Assembly (NCBI RefSeq): GCF_017498505.1
Contig: NZ_CP071798.1
Location: forward strand, 2,253,501 to 2,317,500
Direction: 5' to 3'
DNA: 64,000 bases
DNA from: Sporosarcina sp. Te-1
Lineage (GTDB): Bacteria > Bacillota > Bacilli > Bacillales_A > Planococcaceae
The translations under genes were made by a program, and so were the position numbers. Below are positions 25,380 through 34,001 of the stretch, in pieces. Each line of letters opens with the position of its first letter. Position 1 is the first letter of the stretch. The notes beneath the pieces are model-generated. The model was given only the letters and a program-made list of their open reading frames with translations, was not told the origin of the DNA and ran no database searches.

Positions 25380-26498
25380 ATGTCTGGAGAAACAACATAC
25401 GAAGATATCACCGTGTTAAAAGAAATTGCCGAGCTTTTAAATGAAGGAACGGATACGAAGATGGTACTCTCTGGTGTTCTTCAAAAGCTTCTTCAAGTCA
25501 CTGGCCTGCAAACCGGCTGGATCTTTTTGATCGACAAACGCGGCAGGCACGAGCTCATCGCAGATGTCGCGCTGCCGCCTGCATTACTAACTAATAATAA
25601 GCAGAGAATGTGCCAGGGGAAGTGCTGGTGCGTCAATCGATATAATAACCATGATTTGAATAAGGCGACAAATATTATCGAGTGTAAACGCATTGAGGAT
25701 GCTATGCCAGATGAGGCTGGCAATACATGCGGGCTTACCCATCATGCTACCGTACCGCTTCGGGCTGGCGAGGAACGGTTCGGCATCTTGAATGTCGGCT
25801 CTCCCTATAAGACGCATTTTGAAAAAAATGAACTGGCATTGCTAGAGGCCGTCGCTTTCCAAATTGGAACAGCCTTGAAGCGTATCAAGCTCACGCACCG
25901 CGAACAGGAAACAGCTTTGATTGCCGAGCGAAACCGGCTGGCAAGAGATCTTCATGATTCCGTGAACCAGCTTCTTTTTTCCTTGAGCCTGACAGCCAGA
26001 GCCGGGGTGGAAATGACATCAGAAGCTGAAGTGAAACAAACCTTCCGCTACATACAAGATTTGACTCAAGAAGCTCTAGGGGAAATGCGGGGGTTAATCT
26101 GGCAATTAAAACCACAAGGACTTGAAAACGGCTTGGTGAGTGCACTCGGCAGTTATGCTGAAATGATTGGCTTGTCCATCGAGTCAAAGGTGACAGGGGC
26201 AGCCAGCCTCCCTGGCAAAGTCGAGGAAGCACTGTGGCGAATCGGGCAAGAGGGGCTTGCCAATTGTAAAAAGCATGCCAACACGGATGCAGCCATGCTC
26301 TCCTTCCAGGCAGACGAAAATGAAGTGAGGATGACCATTCAGGATGCCGGATGCGGCTTTCATTACGATGAGAACTCCCCCATCCTCTCACTAGGCTTAC
26401 GCAATATGAAAACAAGGACAGAAGCATTGCATGGACAATTTAAAATAACAAGCAGGCTTGGAAGCGGGACAACAATCCACATTCGGATTCCGTTGTAG
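25380..26498 (+). CDS. Cytoplasmic GAF-domain sensor histidine kinase, YhcY-like
   Basis: 372 residues, no membrane segment. A GAF domain covers about 20-165, the dimerisation and phosphoacceptor region (RNRLARDLHDSVNQLLFSL, H192) follows, and the HATPase domain (QDAGCGFHY, LGLRNMKTRTEALHG) completes a NarL-type kinase. Size and domain order match B. subtilis YhcY. The GAF domain carries C78-x3-C82-x-C84, C102 and C117, suggesting a metal, iron-sulphur or redox sensor (inference). The partner regulator follows 29 bases downstream. Confidence 0.87.
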   Translation: MSGETTYEDITVLKEIAELLNEGTDTKMVLSGVLQKLLQVTGLQTGWIFLIDKRGRHELIADVALPPALLTNNKQRMCQGKCWCVNRYNNHDLNKATNIIECKRIEDAMPDEAGNTCGLTHHATVPLRAGEERFGILNVGSPYKTHFEKNELALLEAVAFQIGTALKRIKLTHREQETALIAERNRLARDLHDSVNQLLFSLSLTARAGVEMTSEAEVKQTFRYIQDLTQEALGEMRGLIWQLKPQGLENGLVSALGSYAEMIGLSIESKVTGAASLPGKVEEALWRIGQEGLANCKKHANTDAAMLSFQADENEVRMTIQDAGCGFHYDENSPILSLGLRNMKTRTEALHGQFKITSRLGSGTTIHIRIPL

Positions 26499-26527
26499 AG
26501 AACATTTCTGAGAAGGAGGAAAAGCTA

Positions 26528-27169
26528 GTGAGCATCCGTATTTTAATTGTCGATGACCATCACGTCGTCCGAAAAGGGCTCGTCTTCTTTTTTCGTACAC
26601 AACAAGATCTTGAAATCGTCGGGGAAGCAGTCAATGGAAAGGAAGCCGTAGAGCTCGCCAATTCGCTGAAGCCAGATTTGATTCTCATGGATCTCGTCAT
26701 GCCTGAGATGGACGGAATCGAAGCGACGAAGCGCATTAAACAACAACATCCTGACATGAAAATTATGATGCTCACGAGCTTTTCCGACCAAGACCACGTC
26801 CTTCCTGCACTCGAAGCGGGCGCCTCTGGATTTCAGTTAAAAGATATCCAACCGGATGAGCTCGTCACTGCATTGAAGAAAATTATGAACGGCGAAAACC
26901 AGCTGCATCCGAAAGCGACTTCCCATCTCATGAATAATTTCACGAATAGAAGCAAGCAAGACAAAGAACGAGTCGAGGAATTAACAAAGCGGGAGCTCGA
27001 TGTCTTACAAGAAATCGCGAAAGGAAAAAGCAATAAAGAAATCGCCTCCTCCCTGTTCATTACCGAGAAAACGGTGAAGACCCATGTTTCCAATGTGCTT
27101 GCCAAGCTTGAGCTTGCCGATCGGACGCAAGCTGCGTTGTATGCGGTGAAGCATCGGCTGGTGGAGTGA
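26528..27169 (+). CDS. NarL/FixJ-family response regulator, YhcZ-like
   Basis: 213 residues from a GTG with GAAGGAGG upstream. Receiver domain with acidic pair D9-D10, phosphoacceptor D55 in ILMDLVMPEMDG, and a LuxR-type helix-turn-helix at about 147-205 (LTKRELDVLQEIAKGKSNKE, then TEKTVKTHVSNVLAKL). It is the partner of the preceding kinase and the last gene of the operon. Targets are unknown; its own operon is a likely one. Confidence 0.9.
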   Translation: MSIRILIVDDHHVVRKGLVFFFRTQQDLEIVGEAVNGKEAVELANSLKPDLILMDLVMPEMDGIEATKRIKQQHPDMKIMMLTSFSDQDHVLPALEAGASGFQLKDIQPDELVTALKKIMNGENQLHPKATSHLMNNFTNRSKQDKERVEELTKRELDVLQEIAKGKSNKEIASSLFITEKTVKTHVSNVLAKLELADRTQAALYAVKHRLVE

Positions 27170-27301
27170 TTATTGATGTTATATATATAAGATTTTATCT
27201 TTTATCTCCAGCAATACTCATACTCATGCCTGATGCGGATCGATGGCGGGCGTGCTGGAATCGAGCGCTGTATAGGCATATTGCATTCCGTTTTTTCACT
27301 T

Positions 27302-28189
27302 TCAACAATCCCTATTATGCTTTCTAAACACGAATGGGGTCATATCCATCATCCTTCGGAACTGATCGATGAAGTAACTCGTACTATTAAAACCCACTTG
27401 ATACGCAACATCAGAGACGTTTAAATCTGCTTGTTGCAGCAGGACTACACTCTTTTGGATACGATAATCAGTTACATAACGCAACGGGGTTGTCTTTAAC
27501 ATTCGCTTAAAATAACGACAGCATTCAGAACGGCTCAGTTGCCCTGCCCTTGCAATATCTTCGAGCATGATTTTGTCGTTGAAATGGTGATGTATCCAAT
27601 TCAACATGTTTTTCATCCTCTCATGCTTCACTGCTTCTGCCTGATCGTATTCTAATCGAAACCCATTCATAATAAGGCTTTGCCAAATATGTGCGAGCTG
27701 TATCACGATATCAATTTCATAGTATTGGGGTTCCTGCTGAATCGTTTGTCTGATATTCAGGAGCGCTTTCAAGATGCTCTTTCCCCAATCATGAGTTCCA
27801 TCAATCAACACATACGATAGGTTTGTCGATTGAATATATGAATACACGTAGATTGTGAACAACTCAGGTGATAAAACGAAATGGGGGGAAACATTCAGGC
27901 AAATATACACACAACCTGACTGATTTAGGTCTTCAGCCATATGTAAACGACCACTGTTAATAAACAACCCATTTCCTTCTTTCACGACGATAGTTTCCTC
28001 ATTTACACGAAATCCCGCCTCTCCTTTTAAAACGCAAACAAATTGGAGTTCGTCATGCCAATGAAGAGGGATATAGCCTTGTATATTTTGGCGAATTGTT
28101 GTTTCATAGCAGGCAACCGGCACCGTGACGGTACGGTGGCTGGTGAGTTCTTTCAAGTTTCGCCCAATCTTTAAACGTTTTAACTGCAA
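27302..28189 (-). CDS. AraC-family regulator
   Basis: 295 residues from a TTG at 28189 (GAGG eight bases upstream; a GTG nine bases earlier is possible). N-terminal cupin domain (YIPLHWHDELQFVCVLKGEA, NSGRLHMAED) and C-terminal double helix-turn-helix (EDIARAGQLSRSECCRYFKR, DVAYQVGFNSTSYFIDQFRR). It is divergent from an EamA-type transporter gene with a 103-base gap, so it probably regulates that gene. Confidence 0.87.
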   Translation of the reverse strand: MQLKRLKIGRNLKELTSHRTVTVPVACYETTIRQNIQGYIPLHWHDELQFVCVLKGEAGFRVNEETIVVKEGNGLFINSGRLHMAEDLNQSGCVYICLNVSPHFVLSPELFTIYVYSYIQSTNLSYVLIDGTHDWGKSILKALLNIRQTIQQEPQYYEIDIVIQLAHIWQSLIMNGFRLEYDQAEAVKHERMKNMLNWIHHHFNDKIMLEDIARAGQLSRSECCRYFKRMLKTTPLRYVTDYRIQKSVVLLQQADLNVSDVAYQVGFNSTSYFIDQFRRMMDMTPFVFRKHNRDC

Positions 28190-28292
28190 ATCCCCCACCT
28201 CAATATTCTTATATTCTTTTATCCAAAATCAGTATTAATCCCGCTACTACATTCGTTATCATAGCATTATCCTTTTAGTTTGAGGTGGAAAT

Positions 28293-29210
28293 ATGAATCA
28301 TAAAAAAAGAGGATTATTCCTCGTGATCACAGGTGCGGCCTTTTGGGGAATCGGCGGTACGGTTTCACAAAAACTCTTTCAACACTATGCAATCGAGGTC
28401 AATTGGCTCGTTACGACGCGTTTGCTCCTATCCGGCTGTTTACTGTTAGCGATGCAAGGAGTAAGAAAAGGCTATTCACATATATTCGATGTTTGGAAAG
28501 ATAAAAAGACAGCAGGCCAACTCCTACTATTCGGGTTGCTCGGCATGCTGGCAGTTCAATATACATATATGGCTTCAATTAGTTTAGGAAATGCAGCGGT
28601 TGCCACGTTGCTTCAATATACAGCACCCGTCATGATTATCATTTATTTACTCTTACGCAAGCAGACCACTTTTACACGTAACGATTTGATGACGGTGTCG
28701 CTAGTTCTGCTCGGCTGCTTTCTTTTATTGACAAATGGTTCTTTTTCTCAACTTTCCGTACCGCTGCCATCCGTTATCTGGGGTATTTTATCCGGCGTTG
28801 CGTTAGCCTTTTATACGCTATATGCCGTTCCCCTTCTAGCAAAATACGACTCGATGGTGATTGTCGGGTGGGCCATGCTGATCGGCGGTTTTGCCTTAAG
28901 CTTTATTCATCCGCCTTGGCAAATGAATTTTGCAAACCTGTCCAGCGATGCATATGGCTATCTCATTTTTGTCATCCTTTTTGGCACCATGCTTGCATTC
29001 TGGTTCTACATCGAAAGTTTACAATATCTTTCCCCGAAAGAAACGAGCCTGCTTGGCAGCTTGGAACCACTGACCGCAGTATTAACTACAGTCGTTTGGT
29101 TACATGAACCCTTCGGAATGTTTCAATGGCTCGGTACATTATGCATCATTGGAATGATTATACTCGTAGCGTTAGGGTCTTCATCAAAGAAAAATATTAA
29201 TACAACATAA
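28293..29210 (+). CDS. EamA/DMT-family transporter
   Basis: 305 residues in two homologous halves of about five hydrophobic segments each; the halves show [16 protein letters not shown] and the repeat-like [20 protein letters not shown], the standard EamA feature. Members move amino acids or metabolites, usually outward. GAGG lies upstream of the ATG and a terminator follows directly. Divergent AraC-type gene upstream. Confidence 0.88.
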   Translation: MNHKKRGLFLVITGAAFWGIGGTVSQKLFQHYAIEVNWLVTTRLLLSGCLLLAMQGVRKGYSHIFDVWKDKKTAGQLLLFGLLGMLAVQYTYMASISLGNAAVATLLQYTAPVMIIIYLLLRKQTTFTRNDLMTVSLVLLGCFLLLTNGSFSQLSVPLPSVIWGILSGVALAFYTLYAVPLLAKYDSMVIVGWAMLIGGFALSFIHPPWQMNFANLSSDAYGYLIFVILFGTMLAFWFYIESLQYLSPKETSLLGSLEPLTAVLTTVVWLHEPFGMFQWLGTLCIIGMIILVALGSSSKKNINTT

Positions 29211-29215
29211 ACAAA

Positions 29216-29257
29216 AACCTCTACGCAGCTTATAATCAAGCGTAGAGGTTGTTTTAT
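29216..29257 (+). terminator. Terminator of the EamA gene
   Basis: AACCTCTACGC pairs perfectly with GCGTAGAGGTT, followed by GTTTTATTG. Confidence 0.85.
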
Positions 29258-29369
29258 TGTCTAACGTCAGAAAGCGACGAAATGGAATCTTCTTATATAG
29301 CATGAAAGAGATATTTCCCCTGCACTAATACTTTCCGCCTGCCCCTTTGTTTTTCAGACTACCTGCTGC

Positions 29370-30425
29370 TTAATGAAGAACCACAGTGACTTCCGTCCCC
29401 TCTCCAAACTCACTCCGCACCTGAATACTGCCCTTGTGCAAATCCACTATCTTTTTGACAATCGGGAGTCCAAGTCCATTGCCTTCCGCATTGCGATTTC
29501 TGGATTGATCGGCTTTGTAGAAACGTTCAAATACATGCATCCGAGTCTCCTCGCCCATGCCGATGCCCGTGTCCCTGATCTGTACCGCTACATGATGATC
29601 GTCCGTCTCCGCTGCCCTGACTGTAATGGTGCCTCCTTGGGGCGTGAATTTAATGCTATTGTGAAGGAGATTGATCCACACTTGTTCCATCAGGTCCCGA
29701 TCCGCCGTAATCGTTATGGTATCCAGTAAAATATCCATCTCCAGCTCTTTCTCGGCCCATTGAGGCTCACTGGCAAGAATGATGCGCCGGAGCTGATGGT
29801 CCAGTCGATAGGACTTTAATTCGACAGGGATGTGATCAGACTCTAACGTCGTCAGCTTCAAAAGATTATCACTCAGTTTAGAGAGTCTGAGGCTTTCCGT
29901 TTCAATGATTTGCAGGTAGTGATTCCGCTCCTCCAAGGTGAGGTTCTCATTCTTGAGGGCGTGTGCGAATCCGCTGATGGAAGTAAGAGGAGACTGGATT
30001 TCATGCGAGACATTGGAGATGAATTCCTGCCGCATTTCCTCCATTTCCCCCAGTCTGTCAGCCATATGATTCACACTGTCGATAATTTTGGTGTAAGGAT
30101 GTTCGCGCCCCTTAAATTGATTCCGATAGTGGGTAAGGTCGATGCTGAAATTCCCTTCTGCCATCATTCGCATCGCCTGGATGATCGGACTCAGAAACTT
30201 TTCATGGCGATCCTGAACGAATTTGATTTTGGATATCAAGTACATGCCGCAGCCAAACAGGAACATCCCTAGTAACGAGGTAATGAGCTGCCTGATGAGT
30301 TCAGGAGGTGACCAGTGCATGGCATTATAGATCCATGAGGTAATCCAGAACGCGAGAGACCAACTCGCCAACAAAGAAGCTGCACCAGTTAAAAATCCTG
30401 CTATACGCTTTACTTCCATCCTCAC
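29370..30425 (-). CDS. Sensor histidine kinase (OmpR-type partner)
   Basis: 351 residues from a GTG at 30425 that overlaps the regulator's stop (GTGA) with GGAG eight bases before; ATG 30419 is an alternative. Two membrane segments (about 8-30 and 45-65) with a very short external loop, a HAMP-like linker, H-box SNVSHEIQSPLTSISG, N-box WINLLHNSIKF and G-boxes DTGIGM and GNGLGLPIV. The short loop suggests an intramembrane-sensing kinase of the type linked to cell-envelope ABC transporters. It is followed downstream by nothing on its strand; the DrrAB genes lie upstream. Confidence 0.88.
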   Translation of the reverse strand: MRMEVKRIAGFLTGAASLLASWSLAFWITSWIYNAMHWSPPELIRQLITSLLGMFLFGCGMYLISKIKFVQDRHEKFLSPIIQAMRMMAEGNFSIDLTHYRNQFKGREHPYTKIIDSVNHMADRLGEMEEMRQEFISNVSHEIQSPLTSISGFAHALKNENLTLEERNHYLQIIETESLRLSKLSDNLLKLTTLESDHIPVELKSYRLDHQLRRIILASEPQWAEKELEMDILLDTITITADRDLMEQVWINLLHNSIKFTPQGGTITVRAAETDDHHVAVQIRDTGIGMGEETRMHVFERFYKADQSRNRNAEGNGLGLPIVKKIVDLHKGSIQVRSEFGEGTEVTVVLH

Positions 30426-31102
30426 GATTTCATCTCCAAACGATAGCCGAGTCCACGAATGGTGGTGATAACGAACGGACAATCCTCGACTGCGAATCGC
30501 TGCCGCAATCGTTTGATATGTACGTCCACCGTCCGCTCATCTCCCTCGTAGTCGTATCCCCAAATGTCTTCAATCAATTGTTCCCTTGAAAAGGTTTTAT
30601 CCACATTCGCGGCAAGTTTGAACAAGATTTCAAATTCCTTTAGCGGCAAGGTCAAATCATGGTCCTTGAAATAGATTTTGAAAGTGGTGCGGTCAATGAC
30701 GATATCTCCGATTCTAATCTGATTGGACAGGCTGATCTGGTACCGCTTGAGCAGCGCTTTTACTCGGGCGACCAGCTCGGCCGGGGCGAACGGCTTCACC
30801 AAGTAATCGTCGGTCCCCAGTTCAAAGCCTTTCACCTTTTGGGCAGTTTCTCCTTTAGCCGTGACCATCAGAATGGGCAAAGCCTCTGAATAATAGGTTC
30901 GCACCTCCCGGCATAATGACCAACCGTCCATATTCGGCATCATAATGTCAAGAATGATCAGATCGATTTTGTCTGATTCGAGTATAGCTAATGCTTGTTC
31001 ACCATCTGTTGCTTCCGCTGTCACGATCCCTTCCTTGGACAGGAGGACATGAATCAATTCACGGATATGGGGATCGTCGTCTACGATTAATATGTTAGGC
31101 AT
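30422..31102 (-). CDS. OmpR/PhoB-family response regulator
   Basis: 226 residues from MPNILIVDDD (AAGGAGGGGG upstream). Receiver domain with D8-D10, phosphoacceptor D52 and K in VTAKGE; the C-terminal winged helix reads LPLKEFEILFKLAANVDKTF and DVHIKRLRQRF. Overlaps the kinase gene by four bases. Just upstream on the same strand are the DrrA/DrrB-type transporter genes, whose leader has direct repeats that could be its binding site. Confidence 0.92.
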   Translation of the reverse strand: MPNILIVDDDPHIRELIHVLLSKEGIVTAEATDGEQALAILESDKIDLIILDIMMPNMDGWSLCREVRTYYSEALPILMVTAKGETAQKVKGFELGTDDYLVKPFAPAELVARVKALLKRYQISLSNQIRIGDIVIDRTTFKIYFKDHDLTLPLKEFEILFKLAANVDKTFSREQLIEDIWGYDYEGDERTVDVHIKRLRQRFAVEDCPFVITTIRGLGYRLEMKS

Positions 31103-31228
31103 GCTTCCCCCTCCTTCCATTGCTCTTTCCTACGACAGATTGTGTTTATTGTAGGATACAACAAGTTGCAGATTTCTAACAAAGACCAGATGCAAGGATT
31201 GTGTATCTGATCTGGAAATTCGCTTACC

Positions 31229-32044
31229 TCATGTCCTTCTCATATAGGCACGGACGGTAATGGGTGCAAAGATCACGACGATGACAGCCGCTCCAATAAG
31301 CGAGATGATCATATCCCATCCTACCGTGCCGTAGTTGGCAAGATCTCTGACAGCAGTGACGAGATGCGAGATCGGGTTGATTTTGACGAACCATTGGAGC
31401 CAGTTAGGCATCGTATCAGCTGGAACAAATGCATTGGACAGGAATGTCAGCGGGAATAGGATGATCATCGAAATCCCTTGCACGCTGGATGCGGTTCGTG
31501 CAATGACACCGAAGAAGGCGAAAATCCAGCTGATGGCCCAGGCACAAACAATAACGAGGAGGGCTGCGATCACAACCGAGCCTAAACCGCCCTCAGGACG
31601 ATAGCCCATAATGAAGCCCATGGTGAGTGTAAGGACTGTGGCGATCGAGTACCGAATCGTATCCGCCAGGAGAGCGCCCGCCAGTGGGGCAATGCGTGCA
31701 ATCGGCAATGACTTGAACCGGTCGAATACTCCCTTGTCCATATCCTCACGCAATTGGGTGCCGGTAACGACGGAGCCCGTAATGACGGTCTGCACAAGAA
31801 TACCCGGGATGATGAGAGGCAAATAACTCTGTACATCTCCCGAAATGGCACCCCCGAAAATATACGTGAACATTAAGGTGAAAATAATCGGTTGCAAGGT
31901 AACATCGAATAATTGTTCAGGTGTGCGTTTGATTTTGAGCAAACCTCGATACGCCATTGTTAATGAGTTTTGGATCGATTGGCGAAAGCTTGTCTTGTTT
32001 CGCAAACGCCGCTCGGATTTTTGGGTTATGGAAGTGGTATTCAT
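31229..32044 (-). CDS. DrrB-like ABC-2 permease
   Basis: 271 residues, about six hydrophobic segments after a basic N-terminal tail. RTPEQLFDVTLQPIIFTLMF, DRFKSLPIARIAPLAGALLA and the late FVPADTMPNWLQWFVKINP stretch are typical of the daunorubicin-resistance permease family. Its start overlaps the ATPase stop. Together they form a drug-efflux type exporter. Confidence 0.88.
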   Translation of the reverse strand: MNTTSITQKSERRLRNKTSFRQSIQNSLTMAYRGLLKIKRTPEQLFDVTLQPIIFTLMFTYIFGGAISGDVQSYLPLIIPGILVQTVITGSVVTGTQLREDMDKGVFDRFKSLPIARIAPLAGALLADTIRYSIATVLTLTMGFIMGYRPEGGLGSVVIAALLVIVCAWAISWIFAFFGVIARTASSVQGISMIILFPLTFLSNAFVPADTMPNWLQWFVKINPISHLVTAVRDLANYGTVGWDMIISLIGAAVIVVIFAPITVRAYMRRT

Positions 32045-33063
32045 CAGACTGTTCCTCCTTCTTGAATCGATGTTTTGGCGGCTTCTTCATTCGATGGATT
32101 ACTGGTAATCGCGAGAAAGACCTCGTCCAGCGTTGGTTTCTGTACACTAAGCTCAGCTAATTGGATGCCAGACTGGCGCAACACAATGAGTAAGTCGGTG
32201 ACAATATCTGCATCTGCCATCGGAGCCGTTATCTTTCCGCCTTCGGGGGATACAATCGTTGGGACCTTGAGCACTTCTTCCACTTTCCGGCGTGCCTGTT
32301 CGATATCCCGTGTATTTTGAATGCTTACGTGCAAGGATGAAGATCCGACGGACGCCTTGAGTTCATTCACTGTACCTTCCGCAACCACTCGGCCATGATC
32401 GATTACCGCAATCCGGTCAGCTAATTCATCTGCTTCTTGAAGATACTGCGTCGTTAAAAGGACAGTCGAGCCGGAGTCAACTAAGCGATGGATCGTCTCC
32501 CACATCTGATTGCGTGTGCGCGGATCAAGTCCCGTCGTCGGTTCATCCAAGAATATAAGCGGCGGCTGGGCAATGAGACTGGCCGCAAGATCCAATCTGC
32601 GTCGCATGCCTCCTGAAAAATGTTTCAGCGGGCGTTTTGCGGCTTCTGTCAAACTGAACTCTTCCAGCAATTGTGCCGCTTTTTGCTTCGCCTCCGTCCG
32701 TCCGAGTCCAAGCAGCCGTGAAAAGATAACCAGATTCTCTGTTGCACTAAGTGACTCATCGACCGACGCATACTGCCCCGTTACCCCGATTAATTGCCGT
32801 ACAATCTGGGATTCCTTCACCACATCATGTCCGAAGATGCGAGCCGAACCCTCGTCCGCTTTCAACAAGGTCGCCAGCATTCGAATGGTTGTCGTTTTCC
32901 CCGCCCCGTTTGGACCGAGAACACCATAGATGGAACCAGCGCGTACATTGAGATCCACTCCATCAACAGCGCGCTGGTCGCCGAATTTCTTTACCAGGCC
33001 TCGTGCCTCAACAGCCATATCGCCGTTATTCGGCATTTTATCACTGTTATATATATAGTTCAT
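32044..33063 (-). CDS. DrrA-like ABC transporter ATPase
   Basis: 339 residues, GGAGG upstream of the ATG at 33063. Walker A GPNGAGKTTTIRML, signature HFSGGMRRRLDLAASL, Walker B LIFLDEPTTGLDPRTRNQMW and the DrrA C-terminal domain (residues 235-325). Daunorubicin-type exporters of this pattern give resistance to antibiotics or export natural products; the substrate here is unknown. First gene of the pair, downstream of the direct-repeat leader. Confidence 0.92.
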   Translation of the reverse strand: MNYIYNSDKMPNNGDMAVEARGLVKKFGDQRAVDGVDLNVRAGSIYGVLGPNGAGKTTTIRMLATLLKADEGSARIFGHDVVKESQIVRQLIGVTGQYASVDESLSATENLVIFSRLLGLGRTEAKQKAAQLLEEFSLTEAAKRPLKHFSGGMRRRLDLAASLIAQPPLIFLDEPTTGLDPRTRNQMWETIHRLVDSGSTVLLTTQYLQEADELADRIAVIDHGRVVAEGTVNELKASVGSSSLHVSIQNTRDIEQARRKVEEVLKVPTIVSPEGGKITAPMADADIVTDLLIVLRQSGIQLAELSVQKPTLDEVFLAITSNPSNEEAAKTSIQEGGTV

Positions 33064-33170
33064 ATTTGTTCCTCCGCTCTCGATTGTTTTTCTGTGTTTA
33101 ATTAAAGTGAAGGGACCATATAGAGTCGCTTCAAATTAAAGTTCAACTGGCTACGAGTCAGATAATACGC

Positions 33171-33194
33171 GAACTGTATGAACTGAATATGAAC
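33171..33194 (-). promoter_or_regulatory. Direct-repeat operator before drrAB-like genes
   Basis: On the minus strand GTTCATATTCAGTTCATAC is followed by AGTTCG, so GTTC recurs three times at 11- and 9-base steps, with a TATTAT about eight bases further on. OmpR-type regulators bind such repeats next to the -10 element. The rest of 33064-33376 shows only this leader and the terminator of the DinB-like gene. Confidence 0.4.
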
Positions 33195-33261
33195 GGGGTG
33201 GAAGCGTCGGGTTTATAGGGATTATTGTGTTTCGAATTATACAGAGGACAATACAACTAAA

Positions 33262-33300
33262 TAAAACAAACAGACCTTTCTGTAATCAAAGGTCTGTTTG
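33262..33300 (-). terminator. Terminator after the DinB-like gene
   Basis: AAACAGACCTTT and AAAGGTCTGTTT form a perfect 12-bp stem; on the minus strand GTTTTATTT follows. Confidence 0.75.
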
Positions 33301-33376
33301 TTAGTTTGGTAGATGAGCGATATAATTCCGGTAAGGGACTCTGCCACTTTGTGTATAATCCACCCGTTTGATGTGC

Positions 33377-33925
33377 TTATGATTGTTCAAACGTATAGTT
33401 ATTCACTATATTAAAATGATGTTGTTCATGAATCGCAAGTAGATGAATGCATTGAATTAAATTTGGATAATAGGCAATAGGGTCTGGATAGCGAATATGG
33501 CCTGCTGCATCCTCTGGAATATCCTTTATATTATTTAAAAGCAAGGCAGTTTCTTCTTCGAGTAACCGTCTAATTTCATCAAAGCTTTTCTCTTTTACTA
33601 ATGAATTTGGCGGATTTAACACAAACGGAGCCCTCATTGGCTTTTTCTTCTTTTGATTATATTCCAAATATATATCGTGTATCTCCAGCTGATAATCCTT
33701 TTTCTTACGCTTGGCTATGGGAAGCATAAGAGGAATATAAAAACTAGAAAACTTGCGGAACAAACGTACCATTAGAAGCAAATGATATAACGTTTCAGCC
33801 GCCGACCATTTATTGGGCTGTGGGTTTCGCCACACTTGTTCTTGTTTATCTTTCATCGTGTGGTAAAACTTCAATCTTTGTTCAATTAATGTGTCAAAGT
33901 GAAGTTTCATCTGTTCACTTTTCAA
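33377..33925 (-). CDS. DinB-superfamily protein
   Basis: 182 residues. KWSAAETLYHLLLMVRL and the C-terminal HLLAIHEQHHFNIV give the histidine triad of the DinB_2 group, with a basic insertion (KKKKPMR) in the middle. It is distinct from the DinB protein at 19365. Function unknown; likely a metal-dependent transferase fold. Confidence 0.75.
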   Translation of the reverse strand: MKSEQMKLHFDTLIEQRLKFYHTMKDKQEQVWRNPQPNKWSAAETLYHLLLMVRLFRKFSSFYIPLMLPIAKRKKKDYQLEIHDIYLEYNQKKKKPMRAPFVLNPPNSLVKEKSFDEIRRLLEEETALLLNNIKDIPEDAAGHIRYPDPIAYYPNLIQCIHLLAIHEQHHFNIVNNYTFEQS

Positions 33926-34001
33926 TGGATATGCACCTCTATATGATGTGAATTTTTTCTGCTATTGATTGTACGCAGAGCCGCAATACTCAACTCTGTC
34001 G

